The notes: generated by a model not told the origin, from the letters alone. Positions 52,237 through 61,041 are shown, numbered from the stretch's first letter. The stretch is 64,000 nucleotides of DNA from Candidatus Desulfosporosinus nitrosoreducens (GCF_030954495.1 NZ_JAVHUW010000065.1:225780-289779), one strand, 5' to 3'. Translations and numbers: made by a program.

Positions 52237-55200
52237 CTGAAACCCATCGTCTTTATCGATACCGAAATTGAACCGAAAAGTGGCAAAGTGCTGGATATCG
52301 GCGGTGTCAAGGGCGACGGCGGTTCCTTTCACTCCAATTCTCTGGTTGACTTCGCTAGGTTTCTTCATGGGTCGGACTATGTTTGCGGCCACAATATTTT
52401 CAAGCATGATTTGCAATACATTCGCCAGGCCCTCATTGCTGCCGGCCTTGATGATCCGAAAATTATTGATACCTTGTTTCTTTCCCCGCTGCTTTTTCCG
52501 GCCAAAACTTATCATAAGCTGGTCAAGGACGATAAGCTGCAAACTGAAGACACCAACAACCCGCTGAATGACGCTATCAAGGCCAAAGACCTTTTCTTTG
52601 ATGAGATTGCGGCCTTTCAGCAGGCGGATGACGGTTTAAAACAGATCTTTTATCAGGTCTTGAGAGAGCAAAAGGAGTTTGTCTCCTTCTTTCATTTCCT
52701 GGGCTATCAAGGAGACACGATCCATCTCGAAAAAGCAATTCGTGAAAAGTTTCATTCCCAAATATGTGTCAACAGTGACCTGGCCCGGATAATCGGGGAC
52801 TATCCCGTCGAACTGGCCTACTGTCTGGCGCTGATCCATACGGATAACCGCTATTCTATCACGCCGCCCTGGGTTTTGAAGAGCTATCCCGCAGTAGAAC
52901 GAATCATGTTTTTATTGAGAAGCAGCCCGTGCCTGAAAGGCTGTGGGTATTGCGATCAGGCCCTGGACGTTCATCAAGGGCTGAAGTATTTCTTTGGCTT
53001 TGATCATTACCGGACCTATGCCGGGGAACCTTTACAGGAGAAGGCCGTTCAAGCCGCAGTTGGCAACAAATCTCTTTTGGCCGTCTTTCCCACCGGGGGC
53101 GGCAAGTCCATTACCTTTCAGGTGCCGGCCTTAATGAGCGGAGTCAGCACCAAGGGGCTGACCGTCGTTATTTCTCCTTTGCAGTCCTTAATGAAAGACC
53201 AGGTGGATAATCTGGAACGATTGAATATCACAGATGCTGTGACGATTAACGGTTTGCTAGACCCCATCGAACGGGCCAAGGCTTTGGAACGGGTGGAAAA
53301 TGGTTCGGCCTCCATTCTGTATATCTCGCCGGAGTCTTTACGCTCTAAGACCATTGAACGCTTGCTGTTAGGCAGGAATGTGGTCCGTTTCGTCATCGAC
53401 GAAGCCCACTGTTTTTCCTCTTGGGGCCAGGATTTCCGGGTGGACTATTTATATATCGGGGACTTTATCAAACACTATCAGGAAATGAAAGGCCTTGCGG
53501 AAGGGATTCCTGTTTCCTGTTTTACGGCTACAGCCAAGCAGAAGGTGATCGCAGACATCCGGGACTATTTTAAGAAAAAGTTAGCACTGGAACTGGAAGT
53601 CTTCAGTTCCAATGCTTCCAGAAGCAATCTTCATTATGAGGTCTTCGCGAAGCGGGATGAGGAGGATAAGTACAATACTCTGAGAAATATGATCGAAGAA
53701 AAGAACTGTCCGACCATCATCTATGTGTCGCGGACCCGTAAAGCCGAGGTATTGGCCCAGCACTTAAGCCAAGACGGTTATCAGGCCGGAGCCTACCATG
53801 GTCAGATGGACAAACAGGAGAAGAGCGAAAATCAGGATGCCTTTATGCGGGGAGAACTTCAGATCATGGTCGCTACCTCGGCGTTTGGCATGGGGGTGGA
53901 TAAGAAAGATGTGGGCTTGGTCATCCATTACGACATCTCCGATTCCCTGGAGAATTACGTTCAGGAAGCAGGCAGGGCAGGACGGGACGAAACGATTTCC
54001 GCCGCCTGTTGTGTGCTGTTTAATGACGATGATTTGAGTAAGCATTTTGAGATGCTGAACCGGACCAAGCTGAGCATACAGGAAATCCAGCAGGTCTGGA
54101 AAGCGGTGAAAGATCTCACCAGATCCCGGAAGCAGGTGTCTCAATCCACTTTGGAAATTGCCCGTAAGGCCGGTTGGGATGACAGTATCATGGAAATCGG
54201 TACCAGAGTGGCTACGGCCATTGCCGCCTTGGAAAATGCCGGCTATCTGAAAAGAGGCCAGAATAGCCCGAGACTCTATGCCAACAGCATTTTAGCCAGA
54301 AATGCCGAAGAGGCCATTCAGAGGATTGACCGTTCCGGTCGTTTTAGTGCTAAGCAAAAGGAACAGGCCACACGGATCATCAAGAAACTGATCTCCAGTA
54401 AAAGCAAAGGACGCTCCGGGGATGAAGTGGCGGAAGCAAGGATCGATTATATCTCCGATCATCTGGGGATTGTGAAAGAGGACGTCATCCAGATTGTCAA
54501 CCTTTTGCGGGAGGAAAAGATTTTAGCGGATGCTAAAGACCTGAATGCCTTTATTAAGAAAAAGGATAGCAGGAAGAATTCTTTGGGTATTCTGAAAACT
54601 TATGAGCAGATCGAAAAATTTCTCCTCACCATCATCGGTGATGAGGAAAAAATCATTCATCTCAAGGAGCTGAATGAGCAGGCGGAAGCGGCGGACTGTG
54701 CAGAAGTTTTGCCCAATAAGCTCAAAACTATTTTGAATCTCTGGGCAATCAAAAACTGGATCAGGCGGCAGACCACACCTCACTCTAAAAACCATCTGGC
54801 CGTTCTGTCGCTGTTTGATAGTGAAACCTTGACGGCTAAGCTGGAAAAACGCAACGATATTGCCCGCTTTATTTTGGATGTGCTTTATGATCGAAGCCAG
54901 GCAGACCCGGCTGCGGATGAAAGCAGCCGGGAGGAAGTGCCGGTAGCCTTTTCGGTTTTGGAACTGAAAGATCAATACGACCGGCGGTCCACCCTTTTTC
55001 AGACCAGCGCGACGACGGCGGAGATCGAGGATGCCCTTTTCTATCTTTCCAGAATCGAAGCACTGAAGATCGAGGGCGGTTTTATGGTGGTTTATAATGG
55101 GCTGACCATTGAACGCCTGGAGCAGGACAACAAGAAGCGCTACAAATTAGAGGATTATCAGAGGCTGGAGGAGTATTACCGGAATAAAGTCCAGCAAATC

Positions 55201-57063
55201 CACATTGTTGGAGAATATGCCCGGAAAATGATCAGGAACTATCAAGAGGCCCTCCAATTTGTAGATGATTATTTTAAGCTGAATTACACGTCCTTTCTGC
55301 AACGATATTTTCCAGGCAGCCGGCAGGACGAAATCCAACGAAATATTACCCCTGCCAAGTTCAAACAGCTCTTTGGCGAATTGTCCCCGACCCAACTGAA
55401 GATCATCAAGGATAAGGAATCCAGGATTATGGTCGTCGCTGCCGGACCGGGAAGCGGCAAGACGCGGATTCTCGTGCATAAGCTGGCCTCCCTGCTGTTA
55501 ATGGAAGATGTCAAGCATGAGCAATTGCTGATGGTGACCTTTTCCAGATCGGCGGCGACGGAATTTAAGAAGCGATTGTTAAAGCTGATTGGCAATGTGG
55601 CCAACTATATTGAGATCAAAACCTTTCATTCTTACTGCTTTGACTTATTGGGCAGAGTCGGCTCCCTGGAAAAGTCAGGGGATGTCATCCAGGAAGCCAT
55701 TAAGCGGATCAAGAACGGACAAGTCGAACCGGGCCGGATCACGAAAACCGTCTTGGTGATCGATGAAGCCCAGGACATGGATGCCCATGAGTTTGCCTTA
55801 ATCAAGGCTTTGATGGAACAGAACGAGGGCATGCGGATCATTGCCGTTGGCGATGACGACCAGAATATTTTTGAATTCAGGGGGGCCAGTTCCCGCTATA
55901 TGGAGAGCCTGATCACCGAACATGGGGCTGTGCTGGTTGAACTGGTGGAAAACTACAGGAGCAAAAGCAATCTCGTCGATTTTGCCAACCAGTTTTTAAC
56001 GCGCCTGCCCAACCGCTTAAAGCACACGCCGATTATGGCTGTCAAGAGTGACAACGGCAGGATTAAACGGGTCTGCTATGGCAGCCAGTATTTGCTGACG
56101 CCTTTAGTCGAGGACCTCCTGGCCCAGGGGCTGACCGGCAGCACCTGTGTTTTGACCAAAAGGAATGAGGAAGCTTTACAGATTGCCGGGCTGCTTATGA
56201 AGAAGGGCAGGCAGGCCAGGCTGATCCAGTCCAATGAGGGGTTTAACCTCTATAACCTGCTGGAAATCCGCTATTTCCTCAGCCGCCTAAATTTGATGGA
56301 GGATGTTTATATCATTCGTGATGATCTTTGGGAAACTGCCAAGAGGAAACTGGCGGAGCGGTTTAGGGGCAGCTTGAATTTAGAGAGTTGTTTCAATCTG
56401 ATTAAGGATTTTGAGGCGGCGAATCCCAAGTATAAGTATCAATCGGACCTGGAGATCTTTATCCGCGAATCTGCGCTGGAGGATTTTATTGGCGAAAATG
56501 TGGAAACGATCTTTGTGTCCACTATTCATAAGGCCAAAGGCCGGGAGTTTGACAATGTCTTTCTGATGCTGGACCACTTTGACCCGGGAACCCAGGAGGC
56601 CAAACGCCAGCTTTATGTGGCTCTGACCAGGGCCAGGAATAATCTTACCCTTTATGATAACGGGAACTATTTGAATTTCATCAAAGCCGAGGCTATGCAA
56701 GTGGTTGTTGATCCTCAACCCTATGGTCCGCCCCAGGAATTGGTGATGCAATTATCCCATCGGGACGTTCAGTTGGATTTTTTCCTCTCCTGCCGGCATC
56801 TGGTTAAGGATCTGAACAGCGGGGAGTTCCTCGGTGTGGACGGGAAGGGTTGCTATAATGCCAAGGGCCAGGCTGTTCTCAAATTCTCCCGGCAATTTTT
56901 GCAACAAATCGAGTTGATGGGGAAAAAGAATTATGTGCTGAAAACCGCCAAGATACGGTTTATTGTTTACTGGCGGAAAGAAAATATGGAGGCCGAGGTG
57001 AGGATTGTTTTGCCGGAGCTTTACTTTGAGAAAATATTGCCCATGATTATTAATCAGAACTAA
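52237..57063 (+). CDS. Exonuclease-RecQ-UvrD fusion helicase with probable CTG start
   Basis: A 1608-residue fusion. Residues 1-130 are a DnaQ-like 3'-5' exonuclease (IVFIDTEIE, CGHNIFKHDL, NDAIKAKDLF). Residues 260-600 are RecQ (FPTGGGKSITFQ near 283, VIDEAHCFSSWGQ, CFTATAKQK, QEAGRAGRDE) with an RQC-like tail. Residues 1050-1530 are UvrD/superfamily 1 (VVAAGPGSGKTRILV near 1067, LVIDEAQDMD, GDDDQNIFEFRGA, VENYRSKSN, STIHKAKGREFDNV, RQLYVALTRARN). It should resect and unwind DNA in both helicase modes. AAAGGAGG ends eight bases before CTG 52237, where homologous proteins begin MKP/LKP. The TTG at 52195 has no such site. Confidence 0.85.
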   Translation: MKPIVFIDTEIEPKSGKVLDIGGVKGDGGSFHSNSLVDFARFLHGSDYVCGHNIFKHDLQYIRQALIAAGLDDPKIIDTLFLSPLLFPAKTYHKLVKDDKLQTEDTNNPLNDAIKAKDLFFDEIAAFQQADDGLKQIFYQVLREQKEFVSFFHFLGYQGDTIHLEKAIREKFHSQICVNSDLARIIGDYPVELAYCLALIHTDNRYSITPPWVLKSYPAVERIMFLLRSSPCLKGCGYCDQALDVHQGLKYFFGFDHYRTYAGEPLQEKAVQAAVGNKSLLAVFPTGGGKSITFQVPALMSGVSTKGLTVVISPLQSLMKDQVDNLERLNITDAVTINGLLDPIERAKALERVENGSASILYISPESLRSKTIERLLLGRNVVRFVIDEAHCFSSWGQDFRVDYLYIGDFIKHYQEMKGLAEGIPVSCFTATAKQKVIADIRDYFKKKLALELEVFSSNASRSNLHYEVFAKRDEEDKYNTLRNMIEEKNCPTIIYVSRTRKAEVLAQHLSQDGYQAGAYHGQMDKQEKSENQDAFMRGELQIMVATSAFGMGVDKKDVGLVIHYDISDSLENYVQEAGRAGRDETISAACCVLFNDDDLSKHFEMLNRTKLSIQEIQQVWKAVKDLTRSRKQVSQSTLEIARKAGWDDSIMEIGTRVATAIAALENAGYLKRGQNSPRLYANSILARNAEEAIQRIDRSGRFSAKQKEQATRIIKKLISSKSKGRSGDEVAEARIDYISDHLGIVKEDVIQIVNLLREEKILADAKDLNAFIKKKDSRKNSLGILKTYEQIEKFLLTIIGDEEKIIHLKELNEQAEAADCAEVLPNKLKTILNLWAIKNWIRRQTTPHSKNHLAVLSLFDSETLTAKLEKRNDIARFILDVLYDRSQADPAADESSREEVPVAFSVLELKDQYDRRSTLFQTSATTAEIEDALFYLSRIEALKIEGGFMVVYNGLTIERLEQDNKKRYKLEDYQRLEEYYRNKVQQIHIVGEYARKMIRNYQEALQFVDDYFKLNYTSFLQRYFPGSRQDEIQRNITPAKFKQLFGELSPTQLKIIKDKESRIMVVAAGPGSGKTRILVHKLASLLLMEDVKHEQLLMVTFSRSAATEFKKRLLKLIGNVANYIEIKTFHSYCFDLLGRVGSLEKSGDVIQEAIKRIKNGQVEPGRITKTVLVIDEAQDMDAHEFALIKALMEQNEGMRIIAVGDDDQNIFEFRGASSRYMESLITEHGAVLVELVENYRSKSNLVDFANQFLTRLPNRLKHTPIMAVKSDNGRIKRVCYGSQYLLTPLVEDLLAQGLTGSTCVLTKRNEEALQIAGLLMKKGRQARLIQSNEGFNLYNLLEIRYFLSRLNLMEDVYIIRDDLWETAKRKLAERFRGSLNLESCFNLIKDFEAANPKYKYQSDLEIFIRESALEDFIGENVETIFVSTIHKAKGREFDNVFLMLDHFDPGTQEAKRQLYVALTRARNNLTLYDNGNYLNFIKAEAMQVVVDPQPYGPPQELVMQLSHRDVQLDFFLSCRHLVKDLNSGEFLGVDGKGCYNAKGQAVLKFSRQFLQQIELMGKKNYVLKTAKIRFIVYWRKENMEAEVRIVLPELYFEKILPMIINQN

Positions 57064-57085
57064 TCTGCATGGGAGGATCATGAGA

Positions 57086-57418
57086 ATGAAGTATACTTGC
57101 ACGTTGCTTGCTGTAAGAAATATAGAAAAAGCAAAGCAATTCTATCACGATGTTTTAGGGTTAGAGATTGTTGCAGATTTCGGGGCAAATGTGACTTTGA
57201 CAGGTGGTATTGCCTTGCAGACTGCTGATACTTGGAAAGGCTTTATTTATAAGCAAGATGAAGATATTGTTTTTGGAAACAATGCCTGTGAGTTATATTT
57301 TGAGGAAGAAGATATGGACGGCTTTGCTGCCAAATTAAACCTTATGAAAGATATTGAATATGTTCATCCCCTCCTTGAACATTCCTGGGGCCAGCGAGTA
57401 GTTCGTTTCTATGAATAA
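57086..57418 (+). CDS. VOC/glyoxalase-family protein, short at the end
   Basis: A 110-residue vicinal-oxygen-chelate protein (LLAVRNIEKAKQFYHDVLGL, LTGGIALQTAD, ACELYFEEEDMDGFAAKL). It ends at WGQRVVRFYE, about ten residues before the usual end (FYDPDGHIIEVGE), so the last metal-ligand Glu is missing. GGAGG lies nine bases before ATG 57086. It overlaps the next small gene by one base (TAATG). The function is open: glyoxalase, antibiotic resistance or binding protein. Confidence 0.75.
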   Translation: MKYTCTLLAVRNIEKAKQFYHDVLGLEIVADFGANVTLTGGIALQTADTWKGFIYKQDEDIVFGNNACELYFEEEDMDGFAAKLNLMKDIEYVHPLLEHSWGQRVVRFYE

Positions 57419-57597
57419 TGAGTATCTTGGAAGATGTAATGAAAGCAATGAAAGAAGCAGGAAAACCTGTGAGTGCGGGAGAAATTGAGAAGATTACTGG
57501 ATTGGACCGTAAAGAAATTGATAAAGCTTTTAAAGAATTGAAAAAGGAAAATATGATTACTTCTCCAGTACGATGTAAATGGGAACCTATCAACTGA
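57418..57597 (+). CDS. Small winged-helix protein, 59 residues
   Basis: ATG 57418 overlaps the VOC stop codon by one base. The peptide (EDVMKAMKEAGKPVSAGEIE, then KITGLDRKEIDKAFKELKKE) is a simple helix-turn-helix of the type found in small Firmicute regulators, ending KWEPIN. It is coupled to the VOC gene. It may regulate the operon or be a stand-alone DNA-binding domain. Confidence 0.7.
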   Translation: MSILEDVMKAMKEAGKPVSAGEIEKITGLDRKEIDKAFKELKKENMITSPVRCKWEPIN

Positions 57598-57675
57598 ATC
57601 AAAGGTTCAATATCTCGAACTCTATCGTCTGACCTAATTGACATTTATTATAGAAATATAATTAAACAAGGTTAT

Positions 57676-57733
57676 AACCCGGCCCAAAGGCCCTCCGACA
57701 TAAAACACGGAGGGCCTTTGGGCCGGGTTCTTT
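57676..57733 (+). terminator. Very strong 22-bp terminator hairpin
   Basis: The arms 57676-57697 and 57708-57729 are perfect 22-bp inverted copies (core GGCCCAAAGGCCCTCCG) with a 10-base loop, followed by CTTTT. It ends the VOC-HTH operon. The rest of the 57598-57925 gap shows no gene. Confidence 0.85.
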
Positions 57734-57925
57734 TAAGATAGGTGATTTATATTGATGCGCTGATTAAAACCAAGAAAAGCACATTGACGGGACAATTTCC
57801 GCATGCTATGCTGAGAATACCAATAATTGGAGATGAGAAAATGCCGGGTTAATCGTTAAGTTTATTAATTAGCCAAAGGTATTAAACAAAAAAGTCTTAG
57901 ATAATGACAAGAGGATGTGATCTGA

Positions 57926-58221
57926 ATGCCTGGGCAAAATCATCAGATATCTGAATTAGAAAGTATTATGCTTCAAAATAATCTATTTAAGAAATTCAAA
58001 TTGAGCAAATTAGGAGTATTCGGTTCTATGGCAAGAGGAGAAACGTCTAATGACATAGATATCCTCATTGAAGACAATGTTGATTACCGATCACTGTCAG
58101 TGTTTAGAGATGAGCTCAAAAACTTACAAATAAGCACATAGATATTGTAATTGAAAGGTATGCCAATCCCATAGTGCTGCATAGAGCAAGAAAGGAGATT
58201 ATCTATGTTACCGAGTCTTAA
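57926..58221 (+). pseudogene. MNT-type nucleotidyltransferase with frameshift
   Basis: A MntA/KNTase-like minimal nucleotidyltransferase. The active-site motif VFGSMARGETSNDIDILIE (Gly-Ser and Asp-x-Asp) is intact. One base seems lost near 58115, ending the frame at IST. The other frame resumes LTNKHIDIVIERYANPIVLH and runs to 58221. Full-length would be about 98 residues. These proteins neutralise HEPN toxins by adding AMP. No HEPN partner follows; an intron does. Confidence 0.8.
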
Positions 58222-58310
58222 GTGATACAAGTTTCTTATATAGGTCTTGACCGTTCAAAGCTCTACGAATTATAAAGGAGTAAGATTTAGTGTAATCTTA
58301 CTTCCTTATA

Positions 58311-58348
58311 AGCATAGGCCCCGCGCGTTTCGGCGCGGGGCCTATGCT
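58311..58348 (+). terminator. 16-bp GC-rich hairpin at the intron insertion point
   Basis: AGCATAGGCCCCGCGC and GCGCGGGGCCTATGCT form a perfect stem with loop GTTTCG, followed by T and then the intron's GTGCG. Bacterial class C group II introns insert just after such terminator stems. Another imperfect stem lies at about 58271-58310. Confidence 0.8.
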
Positions 58349-58349
58349 T

Positions 58350-59101
58350 GTGCGCCCGGCATGGGCTCAGTCTAACGGGTGAAAGTCCCGAGTGCGGGTT
58401 GATAGTGCCAAGCACATAGCCAAGAGCAAGAGCATCCATCGCGAGGTGGAGTTTAAAGGAAGCTGGAGGCAAACTTCTGGTCTGACGAACAGAAATCACA
58501 TCAGGCATATGTAGACTGGGTAAGGTTGCAAGACAAACCAAAGCCCTAAACTATCTGGAAGTCTACGGTGTAAATGTGTCAGATAGGTGGAAGGAAAGAC
58601 TGCGTCCTTACCCGGGGAGGTCTCACGGACGTGCGGAAACAGAGCGTATGAAGCGCGGTTGAAACAAGATTTATCGTGAGAAGTAAGCAGAAGCCATAGT
58701 ACATTACCACAAACAGTCGACGGTCAGTGGGAAGGGCCGAACTTTAGGAGGTTGACAGTCAATGAAGGTTACCAAGGATGGAACAAAGTACAGAAAACTT
58801 CAAACCGAAGGCTGTCTGCAAAATATACCTGCGGAACAGGAAGGATATGCAGAAGCGTGCGCTGGACTGCGTGCAGAGGCGCCTGATAAAGTGGGCTATG
58901 TAAGTACAAGAATTTTCGTGGACACCGCCGGAGAGCTGAAGAATGGCTAGTCCAGGTAAGAAAAAGAGAGCCCAACTTGTTTGCACATTGGGCTCTCGGT
59001 GGGAAATTTTAATGAGTGAATATATAGAAGCCGTATGAATCGAGAGATTCACGTACGGATCTGTGAGAGCCTTGGGGTGAAACTCCTCTTGGCTACTCGA
59101 C
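58350..59101 (+). ncRNA. Group II intron without reverse transcriptase
   Basis: A roughly 750-base intron. It begins GTGCGCCCGGC, followed by AACGGGTGAAAGTCCCG, the standard group II 5' region. It has a clear domain V (59029-59062: CCGTATGAATC, GAGA tetraloop, GATTCACGTACGG) and a domain VI-like stem to about 59101. Between them lies a ribosome site (AGGAGG) and a 63-codon frame from 58762. That frame is not a reverse transcriptase, and a terminator-like stem (GAGAGCCCAA/TTGGGCTCTC) follows. The maturase gene is therefore deleted; movement would need an enzyme from elsewhere. The exact 3' end is uncertain by some ten bases. Confidence 0.8.
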
Positions 59102-59160
59102 TGGTAGGAGGTCACTCAAATAATGAGTGGCCTCCTACCTGATTCATATCAATAAATAAA

Positions 59161-59434
59161 GCTGCGTATCATAGTGTAGCTTGAAAATAGCAAAGGGATG
59201 TCAATCAGTTTTAGGCGCTAAATATTTGGTGAATGGTGGAAGGAAATGATAAAAGTTCGGAGAAAAAGAAACTATACGTTAACGTTGTCCGTAAGGTACG
59301 CCAATACAACCATAACCGGATGGAGTTAATGGCTGCCATCAAAGAACTGGAAGTTTTAAAGAAAAAATGCCGCGTGACTATCAATAGCGACTCGAAATAT
59401 TTGACAGAAGCCATTGAACAGAAATGGATTGCTG
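59161..59434 (+). repeat. Repeat unit copy C (truncated left, longer right)
   Basis: It matches the right part of copy A from the decayed terminator (AAAGGGATGTCAATCAG) through the RNase HI start and on to 42505. It then joins the helicase fragment within the words GAACAGAAATGGA. Confidence 0.85.
59233..59425 (+). pseudogene. RNase HI 5' fragment
   Basis: The frame from ATG 59233 reads KKKLYVNVVRKVRQYNHNRM, then ELMAAIKELEVLKKKCRVTI and NSDSKYLTEAIEQ. Like the 42298 copy it lacks the Asp10 strand, so the deletion predates the duplication. Asp70 is kept, but the C-terminal half with Asp134 is gone, because the frame runs into the helicase fragment. Confidence 0.8.
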
Positions 59435-60007
59435 CACAGACTTTTTGAGAATAAAAATGAAGTTCAAATCTATGATTATGTGGATATCAATATCAGGATG
59501 TTGGAGAAGATGTATCATAAACGGCTTAACGGCTATGCTGCGATTGGCTATAAAGCTAAAGGTGAATCAATGGCGGAGGAGTCCAACAATAGTATCTTTG
59601 ATAAAGATAATTTCCTTTCGGTATATTCTAATGATATTATCAATGCAGCTAGGGAAGTATTGATTGTCAGTCCTTTCCTTACCAGGAAGCGAACCTTACA
59701 AATGATGCAATACCTTATGGTTGCCTTGGAAAATAAAGTGAGAGTGATCGTGGTAACCAGACCTGGTGAAGATTTTAAGGAAAAGGATAGGAGTAGGTTA
59801 CAGGAGACAGTGGGTTTAATGAAAGATGCCGGTATAAGTATTATCTTTAAATCACAGATTTATCAAAAATATGCAATTATTGACCAAAGGCTTGTATGGT
59901 ACGGAAGCATAAATCTTTTGAGTTTTGGTAATGCGGAAGAAAGTATCATGCGGCTTGATAGCCCGAATATTGCCAATGAGTTGATATGGAGTATGGAGAA
60001 TAAGTAA
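59426..60007 (+). pseudogene. C-terminal fragment of a helicase with PLD-like domain
   Basis: The frame begins GLLHRLFENKNEVQIYDYVD, which resembles helicase motif VI (normally Q-x-x-G-R-L-H-R). It continues through a linker to a phospholipase-D-like domain (EVLIVSPFLTRKRTLQMMQY, IYQKYAIIDQRLVWYGSINL, with the H-K-D signature changed to Y-K-x4-D). I link it with the N-terminal fragment at 43930 as the two ends of one gene. A TTG/ATG could still start a 197-residue protein, but no ribosome site is evident. Confidence 0.7.
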
Positions 60008-60094
60008 TGGGAGGTGGTACTTTCCGTCTCTTATTCTTGCTGTGATGGCGAATTATAGAATTAGAGCTCTAAACCTCTTATTTGTCTAACCGGT

Positions 60095-60135
60095 AGTCCT
60101 CATTTAATAGTATATCTATGGATTGTAAAATATGT
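60095..60135 (+). repeat. About 40-bp repeat, copy 2
   Basis: It matches 35167-35206 (AGTCCTCATTTAATAGTATA and onward). It lies in the 60008-60241 gap upstream of the MNT gene and otherwise has no visible content. Confidence 0.6.
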
Positions 60136-60241
60136 AAATATACCATAATATTCCACAGTGCATTCTCCTTTTTAAAAGGGTTTGTGATATACTAATATAA
60201 ATAGTGCCATTCACGTAATTGATTCTACGGAGGTAAGAGCG

Positions 60242-60550
60242 ATGCCGGTTAAAAAGCATACGATAGAAGAAATCAAAGCTGTTGTCGAACCAATCGCCCG
60301 GAAATATGGCGTTGAACGGGTGTATTTATTTGGCTCTTATGCTCGTGGAGATGTTACAGAAAACAGTGATGTAGATTTACGAGTGGATAAAGGATCTCTT
60401 AAAGGGATGTTTGCTTTATGTGGGCTGTATACGGAAATTGAGGAAGCTTTACAGATAAAAGTCGATGTTCTGACAACAGGAAGTCTGGATGATGATTTTC
60501 TGCGTAAAATCCAGAAGGAAGAAGTGCTTTTATATCAAGGCCTTGCGTAA
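60242..60550 (+). CDS. MntA-like nucleotidyltransferase antitoxin
   Basis: A 102-residue minimal nucleotidyltransferase of usual size. It has the active-site motif YLFGSYARGDVTENSDVDLR (Gly-Ser, Asp-x-Asp), and a further Asp in KVDVLTTGSL. Such antitoxins AMPylate and disarm a HepT-type HEPN toxin. GGAGGTAAGAGCG precedes the ATG. Its partner gene is reduced to a 3' piece that overlaps its last codons, so the antitoxin appears orphaned. Confidence 0.85.
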   Translation: MPVKKHTIEEIKAVVEPIARKYGVERVYLFGSYARGDVTENSDVDLRVDKGSLKGMFALCGLYTEIEEALQIKVDVLTTGSLDDDFLRKIQKEEVLLYQGLA

Positions 60551-60674
60551 TGTAGTTGTTCATAACTATGGTAAAATTGACGATAAAAGCTTATGGGAAA
60601 CGATTACAAGTGATATTCCGAAACTTAAGGACTATTGTTCCGGCATAATTCAACAGCCTGATGTTCTTACGTAA
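60540..60674 (+). pseudogene. HepT-type HEPN toxin, 3' remnant
   Basis: The frame reads ALRNVVVHNYGKIDDKSLWE and TITSDIPKLKDYC. RNVVVHNY is the R-x4-H-x-Y ribonuclease motif of HepT. The first 70-80 residues of the toxin are missing. The piece joins the mntA end in another frame, so an internal deletion removed most of the toxin. Confidence 0.8.
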
Positions 60675-60679
60675 TCTTT

Positions 60680-61041
60680 ACAGAATTTTTTGCCGAGGAA
60701 CGTCCGCAGCTTGAGCCGGAACTTCGACGTCTTATGGATACAGCCAGAAAGCTTTCACCGGAACAAATCAACTATCTGCAGGAGTTATTGGAATCATTGA
60801 GTAAGGATTGATTTTGTTCTCTAGGCCATAGGGAAAACAGATTAAGTGGTGTTATTAAAGTTTGATTTTATACTACGTAACATTATCATTGTGTGGCTTG
60901 AAAATAGAAAAGGGCGCCAATCAGTTTTTAAGACTGACTGGCGCCCTTTTCTATAGTTTTTGAATTATTTGGTGAATGATGGAAGGAAAAGATAAAAGTT
61001 CGGCGAAAAAGAAACTACGTCAAACGTTGTCTGTAAGGTAC
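60680..61041 (+). repeat. Repeat unit copy B (DUF3102 tail - terminator)
   Basis: It contains an in-frame DUF3102 tail (EFFAEERPQLEPELRRLMD to the stop at 60811), the perfect terminator at 60911-60950, and the first codons of the RNase HI gene. The RNase HI part then breaks off at GGTAC, where the lipoprotein gene's ribosome site begins. It is close to 42003-42365. Confidence 0.9.
60911..60950 (+). terminator. Terminator inside repeat copy B
   Basis: AGGGCGCCAATCAGT pairs with ACTGACTGGCGCCCT (one mismatch) around TTTTAAG and is followed by TTTT. Confidence 0.85.

Noticed and set aside
58287..58541. Minus-strand frame of 84 codons
   Set aside because: It is the complement of the structured intron 5' region, not a gene.
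58762..58950. 63-codon frame inside the intron as a maturase
   Set aside because: It has a ribosome site but no reverse-transcriptase motifs; too short for any intron enzyme.
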